Of a DNA stretch of 37,048 nucleotides, positions 32,971 to 37,048 are shown piece after piece (position 1 is the stretch's first letter; each line of letters begins with the position of its first letter). Below the pieces are notes generated by a model. It searched no databases. It had not been told where the DNA came from and saw only the letters and a program-made list of their open reading frames with translations. Made by a program: the position numbers and the translations under genes. Source of the stretch: JBDRGC01 sp043818215. GTDB lineage: Bacteria > Chloroflexota > Anaerolineae > Anaerolineales > UBA11858. Location: positions 1 to 37,048 of the forward strand of contig JBDRGC010000119.1 of NCBI GenBank assembly GCA_043818215.1. The letters are read 5' to 3'.

Positions 32971-35900
32971 ATGATTATTCAACTCACCATCAACGGAACT
33001 GATCACCAAATCGAAGCCGCCCCTGGCGACACGCTCTTCAAGGTTCTGCGCTCGCGGGGTTATTTTGGCGTCAAATTTGGCAGCGAGAAAGGCGAGACCG
33101 GCGCCGATACGGTGATGCTTGACGGGATGCCCGTCAACGCTGGCGTCATGCTGGCAGCCCAGGCCGAGGGGCATAAAATCGCCACCATCGAGGCCCTCGG
33201 CGAGCACCCCGAGCAGGGCTGGAAGCGCAGTACCGGGCTGCATCCCATCCAGCAGGCCTTCATCGAAACTGGCGCAATCCAGTGCGGCTACTGCAGTCCC
33301 GGCCAAATCCTGGCCGCCAAAGAACTCCTCGACCGCCAGCCCAACCCCACTGAGGCCGAAGTCCGGGATGCTCTTTCGGGCGTGCTGTGCCGCTGTACGG
33401 GATATCTGAAACCCGTGCAGGCCGTGCTGCGGGCGGCGGCGGTGATGCGGGGTGAGAGACCAGATTGGGAATCGGGAGATTGGGAATTGGTAAATTGGGA
33501 ATCGGGGACTGACCAGTTTACCAATTTACCAACCACCAATCTACCAACCCCCAATCTACCGGCTACCCAGGTACGAGTCATTCCAAAGATTATTGTCGCT
33601 CCTAAAACATCTCCCTACCAGCACGTGGGCAAACCCGAGCCTAAAGTGGACGCAGTCAAGTTGGCCCAGGGCAAACCAGCCTTCGCGGCTGACATAGAGA
33701 TGCGCGGCATGTTGATTGCTAAAGTATTGCACAGTCCCCACGCTCACGCCCGCATCACGCATATCGATGCCAGCAAGGCGCGCGCGCTCCCCGGGGTAGC
33801 CGCGGTATTGACTCACGAAGACCTCCCCCGGGTGGCCTATTCCACCGCTGGGCAGTCGCATCCCATCCCCGGCCCGCTGGATTGCTTCTCGCTCGACAAC
33901 AAAGTGCGCTTCGTGGGCGACCGGGTGGCCTTTGTCGCCGCAGAGACCGCCGAAATTGCCGCACAGGCCCTCAATTTGATCGATGTCGAATATGAAGTGT
34001 TGGAGACGCTTTTAGACACCCGCAAATCGATGCAGCCTGGCGCTCCCATTATCCACGACCAGCCCGATTACATAGGCTTCGCCGATTCAGACCCCACCCG
34101 TAACCTGGCCGCAGAAATCCGCATCGATATCGGCGACGTGAAGAAAGGTTTCACCGAGGCTGACCATATTTTCGAGGCCGATTACGAAGTCCCCAAGGTG
34201 CAGCAGGCTCATATCGAGCCGCATGTAGTGGTCACATATTGGGACGAGGACGACCGTTTGGTGATTCGCACCAGCACGCAGGTTCCTTTCCACGTCCGGC
34301 GGCAGATTGCCCCGGTGCTGCAATTGCCTATCAAGCGTATCCGCGTTATCAAGCCGCGCGTCGGCGGTGCGTTTGGCGGCAAGCAGGAATTGCTCATCGA
34401 GGATGTGGCCGCCCATCTGACTATCGCCACAGGCCGCCCGGTGATCTACGAGACCAGCCGCGAGGAGGAATTCATCGCCTCGCGCTCGCGGCATCCCATG
34501 CGCATCCACATGAAAACCGGCGTCAAGCAGGATGGCACTATCACCGCCAACGAAATGTATGCCATCAGCGATACGGGAGCCAACGGGGCCCACGCTCTCA
34601 CAGTTACGGGCAACACCGGTCACAAATCCATGGCGATTTACGTGGGCGATGGCAAGTATCGCGAGTCGCCCAATATCCGCTTTTACGCCGATATTGTGTA
34701 CACCAACACGCCGCCTTCGGGGGCCTACCGCGGCTATGGCGTGCCGCAGGGTTTTTGGCCGGTCGAGCGTCATATAGAGAAAATCTCCCGCGACTTGGGC
34801 CTCGACCCCCTGGAGTTCCGGCTGAAGAACGCCTTACGTGCCGGGGAATTGCATCCTTTCAGTACCGCCTGGAGCGAGGGACGTGAACCCCGCCCCGAAT
34901 ATATTCAAACTTGCGGCCTCGAAGAATGTGTCCAGCAGGGCAAAGCCGCCATTGGCTGGGATCAGAAGTTTGGCAGCGAGGAGTGGCGTAGAGTCGGTCA
35001 TCCGTCATCGGTCATCGGTCAGCTAGACGGAGGACGGAAGACTGAAGACGGTTATCTACGCAAGGGCATTGGCGTTGCTCTCGTCATGCAAGGCACTGCT
35101 ATCCCGTACCTCGACATGGGCGGTGCCAGCATCAAAATGAATGACGATGGCTCGTTCAATTTGCTGATTGGCGCTACCGACCTGGGTACCGGCTCCGACA
35201 CCGTGTTGGCGCAGATGGCCGCCGAGGTGCTGGGCTGCCCATTGGAAGACATTCTTGTCTATTCTTCGGATACCGACTTTACCCCCTTCGATAAAGGCGC
35301 GTACGCATCGTCCACAACCTACATTTCTGGGGCGGCGGTGGTGAAGGCGGCGAAAAAGGTGGCTGAGCGGATTAAAATTCGAGCCGCGAATATGTTGAAT
35401 CAGCGAGTCAGCGAGTCGGCGAGTCAGCGAGTCAGCGAGTCGGCGAGTCAACGAATCAGCGAATCAGCGAAGGGGTCAACGCCCAATTTACCAAGCAATT
35501 TACCAAGTACCAATTTACCAATCCCCAATTTACCAACCTACCAATTTACCGACATCAAACTATCTGACCGCAAAGCTATCGCCCCCGGTGGAGACTTTGT
35601 CACTCTCGAAGAAATCGCCCATCATGCCCTGCATCAGGAAGACCAGGAGCAAATCATGGCTGTGGGATCGTACATGTCCCCGGTGTCACCGCCGCCCTTC
35701 GCAGCCCAGTTCGCCGAGGTGACGATCGATATCGAGACCGGTCAGGTGGTGGTCGATAAATTAGTTATGGCGGTGGATGCGGGCGTGATCGTCAACCCCG
35801 TCACGGCCGCGGGGCAGGTCGAAGGCGGCATGACCCAGGCATTGGGTTATGCGGTCTGCGAGGAGATGGTCTACGATGAGAAGGGCAATGCCCGCGAGCG

Positions 35901-36135
35901 CGACTTCCGGGATTACCATATTTTCATGGCGCATGAGATGCCTGAATTGGAGACTATCTTTGTGGAAACCTTCGAGCCGAGTCATCCCTTCGGAGTCAAG
36001 GCCATCGCCGAAATCGTCATGAACGGGGTGGCCCCTGCGGTGGGCAATGCGGTCCGGGATGCGGTCGGCGTGGATATCGACGCTAATCCTGTCACACCGG
36101 AGAAGATCTGGCGGGCGTTGAAAGGGTTGGAATAG
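32971..36135 (+). CDS. xdhD: XdhD-like molybdenum hydroxylase, fused Fe-S and molybdopterin domains, with repeat-derived inserts
   Basis: 1054 residues. Residues 1-80 are the ferredoxin-type 2Fe-2S fold, but the four cluster positions are Ser38, Thr43, Asp46 and Gly58. The second Fe-S helical domain keeps Cys105, Cys108, Cys140 and Cys142. The molybdopterin part starts about residue 215 (VDAVKLAQGKPAFAADI) and includes GGAFGGKQE (about 465), AYRGYGVPQGF, GATDLGTGSDT, KGAYASSTTYISG and the active-site glutamate in GVKAIAE (about 1013). Three inserts made of 7/8-base repeats lie in frame at about 165-200, 673-693 and 809-865. It likely hydroxylates a purine or similar N-heterocycle. E. coli XdhD, as I recall, also lacks Fe-S cysteines, and its relatives include selenium-dependent enzymes. 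Confidence 0.87.
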   Translation: MIIQLTINGTDHQIEAAPGDTLFKVLRSRGYFGVKFGSEKGETGADTVMLDGMPVNAGVMLAAQAEGHKIATIEALGEHPEQGWKRSTGLHPIQQAFIETGAIQCGYCSPGQILAAKELLDRQPNPTEAEVRDALSGVLCRCTGYLKPVQAVLRAAAVMRGERPDWESGDWELVNWESGTDQFTNLPTTNLPTPNLPATQVRVIPKIIVAPKTSPYQHVGKPEPKVDAVKLAQGKPAFAADIEMRGMLIAKVLHSPHAHARITHIDASKARALPGVAAVLTHEDLPRVAYSTAGQSHPIPGPLDCFSLDNKVRFVGDRVAFVAAETAEIAAQALNLIDVEYEVLETLLDTRKSMQPGAPIIHDQPDYIGFADSDPTRNLAAEIRIDIGDVKKGFTEADHIFEADYEVPKVQQAHIEPHVVVTYWDEDDRLVIRTSTQVPFHVRRQIAPVLQLPIKRIRVIKPRVGGAFGGKQELLIEDVAAHLTIATGRPVIYETSREEEFIASRSRHPMRIHMKTGVKQDGTITANEMYAISDTGANGAHALTVTGNTGHKSMAIYVGDGKYRESPNIRFYADIVYTNTPPSGAYRGYGVPQGFWPVERHIEKISRDLGLDPLEFRLKNALRAGELHPFSTAWSEGREPRPEYIQTCGLEECVQQGKAAIGWDQKFGSEEWRRVGHPSSVIGQLDGGRKTEDGYLRKGIGVALVMQGTAIPYLDMGGASIKMNDDGSFNLLIGATDLGTGSDTVLAQMAAEVLGCPLEDILVYSSDTDFTPFDKGAYASSTTYISGAAVVKAAKKVAERIKIRAANMLNQRVSESASQRVSESASQRISESAKGSTPNLPSNLPSTNLPIPNLPTYQFTDIKLSDRKAIAPGGDFVTLEEIAHHALHQEDQEQIMAVGSYMSPVSPPPFAAQFAEVTIDIETGQVVVDKLVMAVDAGVIVNPVTAAGQVEGGMTQALGYAVCEEMVYDEKGNARERDFRDYHIFMAHEMPELETIFVETFEPSHPFGVKAIAEIVMNGVAPAVGNAVRDAVGVDIDANPVTPEKIWRALKGLE
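33470..33562 (+). repeat. In-frame repeat insert 1 in the xdhD-like gene
   Basis: Units of GATTGGGA type followed by TTTACCAA/CTACCAAC units, the same two kinds found between genes at 23126-23213 and 28070-28141. They are translated as a linker rich in Trp-Glu, then Asn-Leu-Pro, between the Fe-S and molybdopterin domains. Confidence 0.8.
34994..35042 (+). repeat. In-frame repeat insert 2 in the xdhD-like gene
   Basis: CGGTCATC and CGGAGGAC-type units resembling the tract at 15072-15186, translated as VGHPSSVIGQLDGGRKTEDG. It lies in the molybdopterin region before YLRKGIGVALVM. Confidence 0.65.
35400..35550 (+). repeat. In-frame repeat insert 3 in the xdhD-like gene
   Basis: Nine 8-base units (CAGCGAGT, CGGCGAGT, CAGCGAAT) are translated as an 8-residue repeat QRVSESAS, then ACCAATTT-type units give a Pro-Asn-Leu-rich stretch. 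The sequence continues in the correct frame into DRKAIAPGGDFVTLEEI. Matching units lie between genes at 28022-28141. Confidence 0.88.
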
Positions 36136-36143
36136 TAGATTCA

Positions 36144-36262
36144 ATAGAACGCGGACACCTGCACTTTCACCGCAGGTGCAAGTGTGACGCGGATTAAACT
36201 GATATACGCGGATATTAAAAAAAGCAAAAAATCCGTGTACATCCGCGTAATCCGCGTTCTAT
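36144..36262. mobile_element. Palindromic element of the ACGCGGAC family (family 3)
   Basis: AATAGAACGCGGA at the left and its exact complement at the right. The inside carries the CACCTGCACTTTC/CGCAGGTGCAAGTG hairpin core, then ACGCGGAT units and an AT-rich spacer of A runs. It lies 9 bases after the xdhD-like stop. It is non-coding. Confidence 0.7.
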
Positions 36263-36295
36263 TAAAGTAGCTTTCAGCAGTTCTATATTCTTAAC

Positions 36296-36883
36296 CTACA
36301 ATCGTTGACCACAATTTGGGCAGACGCTTTCCCCGCTTTTAACCACAAACCCACACTGCGGACACGTCTGGGGTTGCACTCCTCCCAGGGGCGCGCCGCA
36401 GGCTATGCAGCTTGGCTCGCCTAAGGGGTTGGCTGTATTGCAATGCTCGCACACCAGCCGCCGCAGACGCTCCGAGAGTTCGAACGATGCCCCGGACGCG
36501 TAGGCGGCATCTTCGATAACTTCCCACACCCGATCAGCAATTCGAAGACTCTCGATGTCCTGAGCCACATCGTCCAGCCTCCCCAGCAGGCTGAATGGAT
36601 TGCGTAGCGCATAGAGCGCCGTAACGCCCAGGCTGGCAGCTAACCCGCCCCATGATTGTTTTCCAACTTGCACAGCCACCCCGTCTTTTACCCTTTCCAG
36701 CGTCACCGTCAGCGCAGTTTGGCCTCCCGATCTGCGCCTCTGACGGGTTGCAATCTGCACCACAATTTCATCTCCCTGGCCCACTTGTTGAGCGCGCAGA
36801 TTGCCCTGGTCGAATTCTGCTATCAAGGCCTGGGCAAAATCTTTAGGCTGGATATCGCCGTGAAAAAATTTTGTGTCTGTCAT
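36296..36883 (-). CDS. Zinc-ribbon protein of unknown function
   Basis: 195 residues. The N-terminal about 125 residues have no recognised domain; they are moderately basic, with a QATRQRRRSGG-like stretch and a hydrophobic patch (WGGLAASLGVTALYAL). The C-terminus has two zinc ribbons: C.HC..........C.ACG (about 143-163) and C.QCG..........C.NCGQ (about 174-192). Such double ribbons occur in small regulatory or chaperone-like bacterial proteins. It is convergent with the xdhD-like gene, separated by a palindromic element. No ribosome site is seen and TATAAT lies seven bases before the ATG, so a leaderless message is possible. Confidence 0.75.
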   Translation of the reverse strand: MTDTKFFHGDIQPKDFAQALIAEFDQGNLRAQQVGQGDEIVVQIATRQRRRSGGQTALTVTLERVKDGVAVQVGKQSWGGLAASLGVTALYALRNPFSLLGRLDDVAQDIESLRIADRVWEVIEDAAYASGASFELSERLRRLVCEHCNTANPLGEPSCIACGAPLGGVQPQTCPQCGFVVKSGESVCPNCGQRL

Positions 36884-36890
36884 ATCGCAA

Positions 36891-36896
36891 ATTATA
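36891..36896 (-). promoter_or_regulatory. Possible -10 box giving a leaderless transcript
   Basis: On the - strand TATAAT ends seven bases before the ATG of the zinc-ribbon gene, the usual distance to a transcription start. There is no Shine-Dalgarno sequence. No clear -35 hexamer is seen. Confidence 0.35.
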
Positions 36897-36934
36897 TCAG
36901 GAACTTGGATGAGTCCACTGAAAAAAGGTTATTT

Positions 36935-37048
36935 CACCGCAGAGCACGCGGAGATCGCTGAGATTATTGAAAATCAGTTTAAGATTTCGGAACTTTGCTC
37001 AGATTCTGGCATGAATTCCTAAACTTGGTTTTAGGTTTTTCTCTGCGT
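36935..37048. repeat. Partial dispersed repeat with CACCGCAGAG and CTCTGCG ends
   Basis: The left part CACCGCAGAGCACGCGGAGA and the right part TTTTTCTCTGCGT at the window edge are roughly complementary. The right end is cut by the window. A similar GCGCAGAG piece occurs near 24810. No gene is seen here. Confidence 0.4.

Overview
The window reads as a bacterial chromosome fragment of about 53-55% GC, most likely from an uncultured Chloroflexota (Anaerolineae-like) organism. That placement is inferred from gene content (LuxR-Kelch receptor, modular secreted protein, PreT-PreA fusion next to SsnA) and from repeat-rich intergenic DNA; there is no rRNA or other phylogenetic marker. I found no tRNA, rRNA, CRISPR array or intact transposase gene.

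Layout. (1) 1-2400: an orphan HlyD-type lipoprotein, then palindromic mobile elements, one nested inside another. (2) 2409-15021: cell-surface and envelope genes. On the + strand: a LuxR-type HTH/membrane/Kelch protein, a modular secreted protein, a lipoprotein, a Wzx-like flippase, an Stf0-like sulfotransferase, a beta-propeller-like unknown and a SAM methyltransferase. On the - strand: two GT4 glycosyltransferases and a fusion of a UDP-galactopyranose-mutase-like flavoprotein with a GT2 glycosyltransferase. Together they look like a locus for a decorated, possibly sulfated, surface glycan. (3) 15190-24713, - strand: pyruvate kinase, an alanine dehydrogenase/CoA-transferase pair, ornithine carbamoyltransferase, a DUF2442 gene with a dead DUF4160 partner, a short binding-protein-like lipoprotein, UppP and an MFS transporter. 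(4) 25519-36135, + strand: a catabolic cluster resembling E. coli ygfK-ssnA-ygfM-xdhD. It holds a single-chain PreT-PreA flavoprotein, an SsnA amidohydrolase, a molybdenum-hydroxylase FAD subunit and a fused XdhD-like molybdenum hydroxylase. A PaaI-type thioesterase, an alpha/beta hydrolase and a wrecked MNT-HEPN module lie among them. The likely theme is anaerobic purine or other N-heterocycle catabolism. (5) 36296-36883, - strand: a zinc-ribbon protein.

The strongest unexplained signal is the repeat biology. Degenerate 7-bp and 8-bp tandem tracts sit at about ten gene boundaries. Three tracts of the same kinds lie in frame inside the xdhD-like gene, where they encode extra linkers. At least five families of short palindromic elements are present. 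One has imperfect terminal inverted repeats with a matching 3-bp TNA duplication, and one of its copies interrupts a HEPN toxin-like gene whose MNT partner is intact. In the XdhD-like protein the first 2Fe-2S cluster has lost all four cysteines while the second keeps its own.
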